From Onchocerca lupi (lineage: Eukaryota > Nematoda > Chromadorea > Rhabditida > Onchocercidae), in assembly GCA_028564675.1 (NCBI GenBank), contig JAOVVO010000325.1:1-64000 (forward strand): a DNA stretch of 64,000 nt, in the 5' to 3' direction. The stretch's first letter is position 1. The number at the start of each line of letters is the position of its first letter. The translations under genes were made by a program, and so were the position numbers. Of this stretch, positions 51,556 through 63,462 are shown one piece after another. A model generated the notes under the pieces. That model was not told the DNA's origin. It saw only the letters and a program-made list of their open reading frames with translations, and ran no database searches.

Positions 51556-54500
51556 TGTAACTTTTCAAATAATAAATTTCTTTCTTTTTTTTTTATCCTG
51601 CTAAGTTAATCAATTGATCAGAAATCGATTCTGTATCAATTGAATTAATTAGCTAAAATTTCCTAAACAAATTTAATCACATTCAGAATTTTAGAGAATT
51701 CGTAGAATAGTTTCGTTAACTTTTTGAATGGATCATATTGTGTGGAATTCGTTTGAAATGTTCTTTGTTGTCTTTCATTCGATTGTTTTCCTAATATCGA
51801 CGATGATAATAATGAGCTTGTTTCACCGCTGTAAGGCTTAGAAAATTGTTTATCGAAATATCAAACTTTTTTTTTCAAACTTTTTTCAATCGCAAAAAAA
51901 TCGATTTAAACATTATATTAATGTGTAATCTTTATGTTCTTTACATTTTCGTTTTACTTATTCAACGAGAATTCTGGAATATCGGAAAACTAAGGAATAT
52001 CGAAATAGTAAGCAAACTTAGAATATTTAGATACCAAAGCAGATGAGAGATATTGCGATGAATATGAAAATGTCAAGAACAAAAAAAATAAATAAATAAA
52101 TAAATAAATAAAAATAAAATAAAATTTAGGGATGAATTTGGAATGCTAAAAAAATCAGACACGAAAAGATTATTCACATCAGCAAATTAAATATATTAGT
52201 GAAATAAATGTTTTATAATTTATTTGTATCACTCAGAAACAAATCTTTTTCACTGCAAAAAACTTTAATTTGTATAAGTATTCATAAATTCGATATTTAT
52301 CTTATCTCTTTCTTTCTTAGTCTTATTTCAATTGTACCTTTTGTTTAGAAAAATTATTGAGAAATCTAGCATTTTTTTTTTTTTCGGCATTCTCAGAATT
52401 CATCATAATTTGATGTTGTTCTTATTGTATAATACAAGTAAAAATTAAATTTTTAAAAAAAGATGTACTTTTTTAAACTGATTTTATATTTGATCGAAAG
52501 GTATTCTTTGTCATCCATTTATGGATTCTGAAATAACTTGATATCATATAATGGATAGTTTTATAGTCATTCCAACTTTTAAATTAAAAAAAAAAAAAAA
52601 AAAGATGGAAAAGTTTTTATTTAATTGAAAATTTGCTTAAAATGGTCATGCAGAGAAAGCTATTCTCGTCAATATAAGTAATATTGTGGTAATTAATTAA
52701 TTAATTAAAATGGATGTGTGTATGTCAATTATATTTGTAAAAGTTTAGGATAGCATGTATTCTTGCGATCAGTTGTACTTTGTCTTTTTTCACGATTGTT
52801 GAAAACATTAGCCAGGTAAACAATAATCTGTGCAGGTTAACCGACGGATGATGACCAAGGATATGCACAAATCACCGGTCATCGTAGGATCATCGCAGAA
52901 TTATATTTTCTAATTGCTTGGAATTTCATTTTCTTTTCTTTTTCTTTTTTTTTTTTGAAAAATGTTCCATGATCTTTTAGCATCAGTCAATTGTTTCAGT
53001 TTTTATTCCCAATGAGATGCGATGAAGTTGGATTTGCACTAATTGCATTCAAAGTTTGAAAAAAAAAATCATGCTTTTTACTTTTTTTTAAAGTACATTT
53101 ATTCTAAATTTTGAACCGAATTTTTAGGCGCGCATTAAAAGAAATTACAAAGTCAAATAAACCTTTGTTTTCAATTGATTCAAAAATTGAGTTTTATCTA
53201 AGAACAAACAAATAAATTGTTAAAAAGATTCAGAAAAACACGAAATAAATTTATCCTTGATTCTGTTACATATAACATAACTAATGAATAGATTTCGGAA
53301 ATTATTTCAAAAATCAAACTAGAAGACTTATTAAATAATAAAAACCACCCATCTTTGAATATAAACTGTAAAATGAATGGAAATTACGAGATAAGCTGAC
53401 CTTTAATACCATTCTATCTTCTATTTTTTTTTTTCATTTTATAAGAAATAGTGAACATCTGAATTCAAATTCTGAATTGAAATTTTAATTTTGCAAAATA
53501 TACTGAATTACTGCTTGGTCTGAGAAAAGTGAAAATTGTTGAAATGTTTAATTTCAACTGACAATAATTTTAATTTCGATTAGTAAAAATCCAATAAATT
53601 CCAGGAAATAATATACAACAGCAATAAAGAGATATCTTCAGATGCGAAGTTTTCGTTTTTTTGAAACAGCGAAAAAATCGAATAAATATTTTGCTATTAA
53701 TCGATAATTAACTCACCTGCTCACGACATCGTTTACTGTGTCAAATCAAACAATACGTTCAAGACAACAGCATAAAGTTATTACAAATGCATAATTGTTT
53801 GCTGTTAGCGAAGGATGTTGTTGTTTTTCTTTTGTTGATATTATTCGCAAATCTTACTCTATAATTTTGTTTTACAAATTTCCTTACTTTACTGTATCAA
53901 CGGATTTTAAAAGTTTTTTCTTGACCAGTTTCGCGCTTCTCGGAATGTTAAAATAAATAGGTTCCACTATTTTTTCCCCTTATTTTTATTTTCATCGATT
54001 TTTATCTGCAACCTTTTTATTATTTTGTAGTTTCTACATTTTGTCAAGTTCAAGTGAATTTTAAGCTGATGATTCTTAAGATTGCGGCAAACAGTTGTTA
54101 CACGCGTGTAATTTTGTCCATTCTAATGGATGATCGTTCGCTAATTTTGGTTCGACGGATTTAAAATTTTATTTAGATTTAGGATTGTTCCGTTAGACTT
54201 TACAGTACAATTTAAGATGCAATGCATTGTCCATTGTCCATGAATCCATGACTTCATTGCTAAACTACGAAGTAGTTGCGTAAGTAGAGAATTATGTAGA
54301 AAAATACCTGTAAAAAAATAATTGAAATTATGATATTTTTGAGATCGGAGATGTTCCGCATGATGGATATAATATGTATCTGGTGCCAATGTCAACTATT
54401 GGTGATTTATTGTAGAATTTGAAGTGCGAGCCTTTATCAAGAAGTATTAATGAAATCACTCGCCATGGTGAAAAAAAAAAAAGTAATTTTGGGTGATTTT

Positions 54501-55836
54501 CTCACTAGGAAATGCATTTTAGTGCGAAAGATTTCTGATAATATTGCTTTAATAACATTGAAAATTTCATTTTTAAAATGAAATCGATTACAATATATTG
54601 CCAAACATCTTTTCATTTTTCAATAAAAAAAAAATTCAGTTTAATAAAATACTACAAAATAAAAACTTTTCCTATTTTTCATGTGAATACGTTTTGTCAA
54701 TACCAAAAACAAAAATATAATTAATTTCGTAGAAAAAAAAAATAAATTCAATTTTAATATTTTAATTCTGTTATTCATAAACTATAATTCAAAACTAATC
54801 GAAAAAGTTATCCGAAAATGGATCTTCCAAAAATTAAAGTACAAATAACAAGAGCCATTTCCAAACTCTTCAAACTAAGCTTAGTTTGAACTCAAAAAGG
54901 AACTCAAAAATCCAGTCAACCAGGTGCGAGAAATCAATGCAAAGAATAAAACAAGAAGAATCTATCTCATTACGAATCAGAAGTGCTATCTAATGACGAA
55001 TTTTTCCTCATCGAAGTCTCCATTTCTTTCAGTCGGGAATGTCGGAAAAACGCGAAAATTATGATTAATATAAACAAGGAGTGGTAAATTTCAAGAAGTG
55101 CGTAGTTTCAAAATGGACCAACAAGTCGGTAAACATGTTAGCTGCCAAAACAATAAACAAAAGAACAAACGTGTTTCCCGCCAAAAGGCTCCAATCAATA
55201 GCTAAACAAAGCGAAGTAGACTCAATTATGAGGCGACGAATCATAGATCAGGAGAGAAGAAGAAGTTACGGAAGAATATCAAAAGGTTCGGATTTTGGAC
55301 CATGGTCAGTTCTGTTTGGAGTTCAATAGGGACACGGCAGGCGGAAAATTAGGAAGCATGAATAGCAAAATTAAAATGTTAAAATTGAATTTATTCATTT
55401 ATTTTTTTTCAAAATTAATGATATTTGTTTTTGGTATTGATAAAACGTATTCAACTTATTTGGTACTTTTTTTTATTTCTATCGTATTTTTTATTTATTC
55501 AATTAATTTTTTTGGGAACAAATTATTTAGTTTTTAAACTTTTTTTTTTTTTTATTAATAGACAGTACCTGAAATATTGAATAGATAGTACCTAAAAAGA
55601 TTAAACATCTATTGTCAGAATTATGATATAAAGTCGAATTTAAAAAATTTTTTAAGAAATGAAATTTAAAAAAATGAAGTTTATGCACCGAAAAGACGAA
55701 AATATTTTAAACATTTATTAAACTTTAAGTTAATTTAAACCTGCGATTACTTTAATCGTAGCAGCAGCACTGACAACCATGAGCGCCTAAAGAAAATAAA
55801 AGATATTATAGGATATTATCAATAAAGTAACGATTA
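51556..55836. other. Region upstream of the Lys-rich gene; no firm gene
   Basis: Two items may belong to the 5' end of the minus-strand Lys-rich gene. The first is an open stretch at 51836-51666 after an AG acceptor, reading KPYSGETSSLLSSSILGKQ at its start. The second is an excellent donor (GAGCAG|GTGAGT) whose exon would end at 53717, possibly a 5' UTR exon. A GC-richer patch at 52800-52910 holds GATGACC and GGTCATC as inverted words. From 54.8 to 55.33 kb the plus strand is GC-richer, with an 82-codon open frame at 55081-55329 that is Arg- and Lys-rich in its middle and of unknown nature. Confidence 0.35.
54869..54890. repeat. 22-bp perfect palindrome
   Basis: TTCAAACTAAG is followed directly by CTTAGTTTGAA, with no spacer and no mismatch. 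It lies in the GC-richer patch ahead of the 82-codon open frame at 55081. It could be a dimer-binding site or a decayed element end; neither can be shown here. Confidence 0.65.
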
Positions 55837-55982
55837 TTATATTCTTTTTATCCGCCATGTTTCAACTAGCGTGAAAACCATTGTTGTTAAAAACATTGAA
55901 AGAAATAATAAACATAGGCGGTTTTCGCGATACCACCTTGTTACGATCTCCTTTCCACTATCGCCTTCTTTTGCGTCGGTTT

Positions 55983-56339
55983 CTAGGACACTGCGGGGAA
56001 GCGGAAAAAAGGATGATTCGATAGTACGTCAGGAGCACCATGATGATTGAGATGCATGGTGGTCATCATTTCCGCCATCAACTGCACTTCTTGATCTTCT
56101 TCATTATATCGGCGCTTTTTCTGCAATTAAAATCATTATTGAAAATTGTGCATTAATTCAAATAAATGCAAAAATATTTCCAAACAAAAAGAACTTTGGA
56201 CTATTTCTTCATATTTTATAAGGAAAGAACTTAATTGAACAAAGTCGAAAATATACATTACGTCGTACTCCTTCACTCTCGTCAGGCGTTCTTCTAGCAC
56301 TTATCCTACATTTTCAATAATCGGTGCTCCATTTAACAT
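55983..56339 (-). CDS. Possible small basic protein gene, two exons
   Basis: Exon 1 56339-56310 and exon 2 56120-55983 (TAG) join in phase 0 to about 55 residues: MLNGAPIIEN, then KKRRYNEEDQEVQLMAEMMT, ending NHPFFRFPAVS. The transcript start is supported by a poly-T/CAG acceptor directly at 56348, typical of a spliced-leader site. An alternative model starts at ATG 56346 and uses donor 56256. It reads MKNVKWSTDY, then an in-frame TGA, then KCRISARRTPDESEGVRRN before the same second exon. KKRR resembles a nuclear localisation signal. I recognise no family. The island is GC-richer than its surroundings, which supports function. The same strand in another frame stays open from 56040 to 55837 across and past this stop. 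Confidence 0.4.
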
Positions 56340-56347
56340 TCTTCATT

Positions 56348-58382
56348 CTGAAAAAAAAAAAAAAAAAAAAAAAAAAAATAAACATTTTATAAATTGGAAA
56401 TGGAATTGTCATCAAAAAGAGGTTGCAAACTTTAATATTACATTTTTACCAAATATTTAAATAACAAATATAACGATGTAAGCAATGTATATATAATGAA
56501 TATACGCAGCACATATCATACATTTATTTTTCACTCATATGTGAATTGTATAGAATGCGAAATGTGTGGTGTACATTAATTAATTTAAATGATTTAATAA
56601 ATATATACAGATAAATACAAAAATTTATTTGATAAGATAAAAAATCAAAGATTAGTTTATCTTATAATTCCCATTCATTTTGCAATCTCCATTCAAAGGT
56701 ACATGATTTTCATTGTTTATTAAATGTCCGTCAGTTGTATTTCATTTAATTCTTTGCTGGTTTTTTTTTTTGTTTTTTTGTTTTTTGTTTTTTGCTCATG
56801 TTCTAATCTTTTTCAAACTGAACATATTAGAGCTTTTCAGATGATTGGAACTTTTTAAACAGTTATTTCATAATTATTTAAACATTTTGTTCGTAAATTA
56901 TTAGTTGTTTCAAAATTTCATTTTATTTTTTAAATATAATTCTGTTGCTGTTAATGTGTTTGTATATCTTTATTTTTTAAGACTTTTTCTATCATTTTTT
57001 TCGGTAATGTTTTATACTGTCAATTTAATGCAGATCGTAATTCTTTAATCGTTTGCTGCAATTTTAATTATTAATACAATGTTTGGATTGTTATAATTTC
57101 GAAATAATTAGTTAGACTCGATTAATTCAAGTTTGAATGGATTTTAATTCATTCGAAACTTGCAAATTTTGTGTAGATCATATATTATTTATGATTATGA
57201 TTAATTGAAACTGTACTCTTTGATGTATTTAGATGAAACTTCTGTTTCATAATCAAAAAACTTCTTTTAAAACACTTTTTTTTGTTGATACTTTTAACTT
57301 TGTGACTTTCTCCTAGTCTCTTTATGTTATACATGAAATTTTGATATTTTAAATACCAAACAAATATTTCACATTCCGAGAAACTTTTCAATTTTTTTAA
57401 ATAGCAAATAATCCCAGTATTATGCATTATCTACGGATTAGCTTCGCTGATTGTTGTCTATTACATACTTTTTAAGATACTTGTTCATTTACATTTGCAT
57501 ATTTTTTACGTAATTTTTAAAATAGCAAACAGCAGTAATAGTTATTATCCTATATCAGTAATTGATTATGATTATAAAGTTTGTGTTTCGTTGTTTTATG
57601 GTCAATATAGTTATTTTTATTGGCTAATATGATTTGTAATTACAAGGATGTGTGCCTTTTGTTTGCACATATTTTTGCTTTTCGCTGTCATGATATCATT
57701 TGTTAACTGAATTTTTTTTCCTTCAATTGTTGAAATGATTTTATTTTCAAAAAAGTATCATCCGAAAACAAACAACGATAACATAAGCGTAATACTAAGA
57801 TGGAATACGAATGAATAAATTAGAGAAAAAAAAAAAAGATTTGAAAATTTGAGCACCATTTTATCCGCGAAATACCGTTTCTCTATCTAGAAATGGAACT
57901 AAATATTTGCTTATTAACTCGATTTTTTAGGTTAATATGAAATGAAAACTTCATTCTTTTCTCAAGTTTTTCCTTACTTTTACAATTAAATACGAACAAA
58001 TGAGAAAGTACATAAGAAGCATACTGTACAATATGAAGAATATAGAAAATAAAAATTACTACTATCTAATTCGAAATAGTAGTCAGTACATAATAGATGG
58101 CAAATGAGGGTAAACTATTTTCCTATGACTAATAATTCATGATAAAAAATAGAAATGGTAATGAGGCAAAATTTTGTTTGGCCATTTGTAGATCTTTTGT
58201 GCTATTATGATAAACCAGAATAATCGTGTTCAATCAAAATTTTCTTGTAATAAACAAAACTGCGTGCAATTTTCGAAAAATAATTGAAAAAATTGTACTA
58301 ATTGTATAAAATTATTTCTACTGATCAAAATCATTTATGAACTGATAAGATAGATTAACGTGACGAATGAACAAATTTTACC
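56348..58382. other. Intergenic region between the small gene and CHMP7
   Basis: About 2 kb between two minus-strand genes. It contains a poly-A run at about 56350-56378 that serves as the pyrimidine tract of the minus-strand acceptor at 56348. The rest is AT-rich sequence without a supported exon and includes the CHMP7 3' UTR, which has no clear poly-A signal on the minus strand near the stop. Shared orientation plus a leader-type acceptor would be compatible with an operon, but the spacing is long for one. Confidence 0.5.
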
Positions 58383-61148
58383 TTAAGCAGCTTCGCGTAA
58401 TCTTTTCAGACGTGCTGCGATTGAATCAGTTACAGCACTATTCGTAGTTTTAGCAGGACCTGCAACGGAGGGTTCTTCTGCTGGTACATCTGGTAAACCC
58501 TTAACTATTAAATCTGCCTCACTGCTTTCTCCAGCAAGTATAGCATCCAATTCAGCTTCGAGATCTTTATTAAGTTCATCGCTATCCGACGTTGGTACAC
58601 CAGCAGCAATAGCATCCTGAATTTCCTCCGCGGTTGCCATCGCATCACCAATACTATCCATAGTTTCATCAATCTATAACAATAAAAAGGAACTGCGTGA
58701 ATAAAAAAAAAACTCTCTACAATATGCATTTCATAGTAAGAAAGCACAAAACAAAAATTAAGTTAAAAAATAATTTCATATGATAAAGTTAATTGAAAGG
58801 AATCGAAAACACCAGAATTATTACAAAAACATACTTCTTCCGGAGAAATACCCTGCCTTTGCAAAGTAGCTTTAAAAGCATCAGCACCAGCTCTGTAAGC
58901 ATCTAAAATCTGCTTATTTTGCTTTGTTCGTCCTAACTGTTGCATCATTTCCAAGAGCCTTTGATACTGATTATCTTTAGCTTCTACTTCCTTTAGAGCT
59001 CGTTTCTTTTGACGCAAATAATGAGCAGCATGATTCTTATCACCTTGACGTATATATAGACGAGCATCTTGTTCAGCTCTGAAAAAGAAAAGGAGAAAAA
59101 TTATTAAAGATAACCAATAAAAACGACAAAATAATGCGATAAAGTATCCCAGTAATTATAAAAAATGTTTTTTTATGTCAAGTATTCCAAAAATATGAAG
59201 ATGAAGCAATAAAAACCAATGTTATCAAAAAATTCACTTTTTCGCTTTCTGTTCCAAACGTTTGATCTCATTTTCTAATTTACTCATCGCTCGTCGCATA
59301 TCGTGAACACTGGCATCAGATTCTGTCCACTTTATGGGACCACGAACAGCGTTGTCACGGAACTTCAGAATTTCCTCACCTATCTTAGATGAACCTATCG
59401 TTACCTGCAAGTGAATCTTATGATTAAAGAAAAACGAATAAAACAGTAAATTAGATGGATTATGTGATATGAAAAATCCCAAAAAACCTCAGTGGATTTC
59501 TGGAAATTGCTCGAAAATCCCATTACGATACAAAGAATAAATTGCACCATCGACAGAAAACGTAAACACAATGGAATAAATTATGTCCATTTGATCGAAT
59601 AATAATTAAAATCCCTTTGATAAAAAAAAAAAAGAAAAAAAAAGGATCCATAATAACAAACTTCGCCTCGATTAACAAGTTCTGCTAGTGCTACATCGTA
59701 CATTTTTTTGTTAGCAATTAAATTTCTACATCCCTCAAAAAATTCTGCCGAATCGACAATTTCCGGCAGCATATCATCATCAACAGCATATTCACTTCGG
59801 AAAAATTCCAAAATTCTGTCAGCTTCTTTCTGAAATGCTTTTATAACATAAGGAACAACATCCAAAAATATGTATGATGAAATATCTTTTCTGGTAAACT
59901 AATTTAAACTTTTGGCTATTTAATTTATGGAAATATAACTGAGAAGTCGATAAGTAAAACTACAGAAAATTGATCTGAAGGCGCCAAGAAAGTAACATTT
60001 AGAACTAGAACTTACATGAACGGTTGGGAGATGAACATACTCTGTTTGATTATCACAGGTCGAACCCCACAAACTTCCGACAAATGTTCTGTATCCTCGC
60101 TGAAGCCAATTCTGATTTCGGGCTTTGTAATCATTCAAAGTGATAATTTCACCTGTACTAAAAACATCTGCTTCATGATAAATCGATATCTGATTATTCT
60201 TTAATATACCTAGCAATTTTTCTATAAGACTATTTTAGAAAAAATTAAAATCAATGTTCATCAAATTATTCTATTTCATTTGTTTTAGCTCCTCCTTTCG
60301 TAGTGTACATGCAGTTATAAAACTCTCGGATACTTTAACAAATTCTATAACATAGAATTATGTTATCAATGTTGTGTCATCAAAAATATTTTACAGAGAA
60401 AAAGGAATTCAATGTGTTCATATATCTTAATGGAAATACTATCCATATTATTGATATCATGCTTACTTAATAGGAAAGAGACAAATATGATTTTTTGTGC
60501 TAAGGATCGTTTTGAATGATAAGGTATGTTATTATAGCAATATCATCACATATGACATTAGTGAGAAAAATTTTTGTAAACATATAAAAATAAGTACAAT
60601 CAGTATGAAAAGCTTACTCAAGCATATGTTGAATAATAATATTAAGAGAACCCGGTAGCTGATTACCCCGACGGAAACGCCGCTTCAATATATCGATAGT
60701 GAAGATTGCATTTTTCTCATTATCGCATGATTTTGCAATCATATCAGACCAAAATTCTATTTTTCGATCATAATCATTGGGATTCACTTCGCGTGCCTGA
60801 ATAAAAAAGGAAGGAATTTGTGTGTATTTTTGAAATAAAAGAAAAAACGCATGCTGAACATTATTATTCCAGATTTCTGTATAACAACTTCAGTACGTAA
60901 GTATGTCACACGAGAAATTCACAATGTTAATAGTCAAAAATTATGTTTATTTGCTGCATAAGTTGATTAAGACATTGAGAAATAACTAACCAATTTCCGG
61001 ATCACTTAATCATCCTTATTAATTAGAATATCTACTAAAATTCTAGCTGAATCGAAATTGGAATTGCAGCTACCTTTATCATAGACATGAGTCCAGACAT
61101 CTGATCGTCGTCTGCCCATATTTCTGGAAAAAGTCTTCTGTTGTCCAT
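58383..61148 (-). CDS. CHMP7: CHMP7, ESCRT-III / nuclear-envelope sealing protein
   Basis: Exons in transcript order: 61148-61074, 60796-60618, 60229-60016, a probable 11-nt microexon at about 59964-59954, 59890-59662, 59404-59238, 59078-58835 and 58673-58383 (TAA). About 470 residues, close to the usual CHMP7 size. The N-terminus MDNRRLFPEIWADDDQMSGL and the following REVNP...KIEFW segment match the CHMP7-specific winged-helix region. The second half is an Snf7 domain: basic helices (VHDMRRAMSKLENEIKRLEQ), then LRQKKRALKEVEAKD and the acidic C-terminus (NKDLEAELDAIL). Proteins of this family recruit ESCRT-III to the inner nuclear membrane (with the LEM2 protein in yeast and animals) and close membrane holes. 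The last residues (SIAARLKRLREAA) form a basic helix, possibly a MIM-like Vps4-binding end. A leader-type acceptor (GATTTTCAG) ends near 61172, just upstream of the start. The exon 3 to 5 junction is discussed in the findings. Confidence 0.85.
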
Positions 61149-63462
61149 TACATTTATATGCCTAAGAGTATCTGAAAATCACAAAAGATGGAAACAATCA
61201 CTTATGAAAATAATTACTTGTGACTATAATACAATGATTCACAGCATTAAATAACAATGCGATATACATTTACGAGTTTCGACAATATTACAAAATATAA
61301 CTATAAATGTCAATAACAATACAATTTATGATCAAGATTTTTAACAAAAATATGATTTGCAAGTACGATTTTCAAATAATGATATTTTGTATTTAATAAG
61401 TTTCCATACAAAAAACTGTTGTTTCGGGTTAATCAAAAAATTCTACTTTTTTTTAATCTCAAATTCTCAACGTCATATTATATTCTTTCGAAATAAAATC
61501 AATAAAGTATATTATAAGTTCGCAACAAATGGCATATATGAAAATAAAATCAATGAAGTAAGTCCGCACAGTTTTTAAAATTGATGAATTAATTAAAATT
61601 AAACATGGACAATTTGTAAAAGAAAAAAAAAATTAGATTAACAACTATAGCTGATTAAAATACCGTCGCTATTATCAAAATTCTGGATTGAAATTTACAA
61701 AATTTTCATTTTTTATTTTTTTAATCCGATGACGATAATGAATCGTGTGAACATTTAACGCTATGGCTCCATTTATTTCAGGATTTTTCCACATTACTGC
61801 CAACATTTCCGAATCGTACCGGAACTTATGAATATTTTCGGCTATTTTCTATGTAAAACCCTACTACCCAAGAAATATCAAAAAAAAAGAAATTTAGAAA
61901 TTCAAGAAGAAAATCAAAGGCAAAACTGAAGTATACAAAAATTTGAAGTCACGAAAAAATACTACTGAATCATTTAAATACCGCATGCAAGATATCGTTT
62001 CGAGAAACAAACATCCTTTTAAAGCTAATTAACAGTAAAATTAAATTATATTTGGATAGAAAAAATAAATAAATAAATAAATCGATATTGAACGACATTC
62101 ATGTAACAAATAATAAATTTAAATTTAAATTTCGTAAGAAAATTTACTAGGATTTTGCAAAATTTGTAAAAAGAAATTTTTTTAATACTTTTTTTTTGCA
62201 ATAATATTCGGAAATTTGCAATACTATTCATGCAATACTTTTAATCAATGTTATAGTTATTGATTATAATTATTTCGTCTTTTTTTTAAAATTTTTTCAT
62301 TATTAATTAAATGTCCACTAATCTTTAAAAAATAATATTAATAATAGAATAATAATAATAACAAAGTAATAAAATAATAAAATTATTTTCACAATAAAAG
62401 TAATTATTAAATGACTATAGCTATTTTACTATTTATCTAAGCTCTTACTTCTTTTCAATCTTTTTTAAATCTATTTGTTTTTCCTTTACAAATGATCAAT
62501 CAATAAAACTTCGCCTTTTTTTTACACTAATTAAGAGCAGCACTAATTAATCAAATATTGATAAACTAAAGATAGTGATATGAGCAAAGCTTCATTAATC
62601 AGTTTATTTTGAAATATTAATGGAAAAAAAAATAAAAATTTGCTACTCCTATCTAAATTATTGTCAATTATTCAATGTAATATAATGATCAAATAAATTT
62701 GCAGCAAAAGTTGATTTTATTAAAAAAAAATTTTAAAAAAAAAAACTTTCTTATTAAAAAGTTTAATTGACTGAGATTAAAAAGGAAAATCGTGAAGATT
62801 TATTTCTAGTATGCTGAAATTAATTATGGATTAATTAGTTAATTAAAATTAATTATGATTCAATAAAGAACAATTTTATCAATTACTTGATGAAAATGTT
62901 TAGTTGAGATTAATTTGATTTTTTTGATTTAAATTAATTATTATTCACATTTAACTTTTCTTCAATTTCTTTTTTCTTTTTTCTTTTTTCTCTCTTTTTT
63001 TTTGAAACATCGATAGACTTATTTACTTCAGAATCGAGAAAATTATAAATTTATTTTACTCAACTATTTGAATAAGTTAAACGAAATTTCGTAGAGAATT
63101 TTCTTCCAATGACCAAATTTATTAATACTGAAACAGAAATATCTTGCAATTTCTGATTTAAATTACTATTAATTTTTCAGTTTCATTTAATTTTGAAATA
63201 ATTGTCAATTTTTTCATAGCTATTTCCATTTTGATTTAAAAGATAATGTAAGAATATTTATGCTTCATTCATTGAGAATTTTACTCGATCATTGATACGG
63301 TTGTGATCGATTAATTGATTGATTGATTATAATTTAGTGATTGTTTGTATTTTACGGTTATGATTTTTCATGAAAAATTAATTTTTTGATTTTAACTTTC
63401 AAATCTTATGCTATTTGTTTATTTCTTATTTTTCAAATTGGAATAAATCAGTTTATTTTTAG
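61149..63462. other. Divergent intergenic region between CHMP7 and the last gene
   Basis: This 2.3-kb stretch holds the 5' leaders and presumably the promoters of two genes transcribed away from each other. It is very AT-rich, with TTAATTAA-type runs at 62810-62960 and poly-T patches. Open frames are short. I see no TATA arrangement or repeat that stands out. Confidence 0.5.

Noticed and set aside
54141..54395. 84-codon minus-strand open frame (TYYIHHAEHLRSQKYHNF)
   Set aside because: The composition is plausible, but there are no supporting splice sites, leader acceptor or neighbouring exons; kept only as a note.
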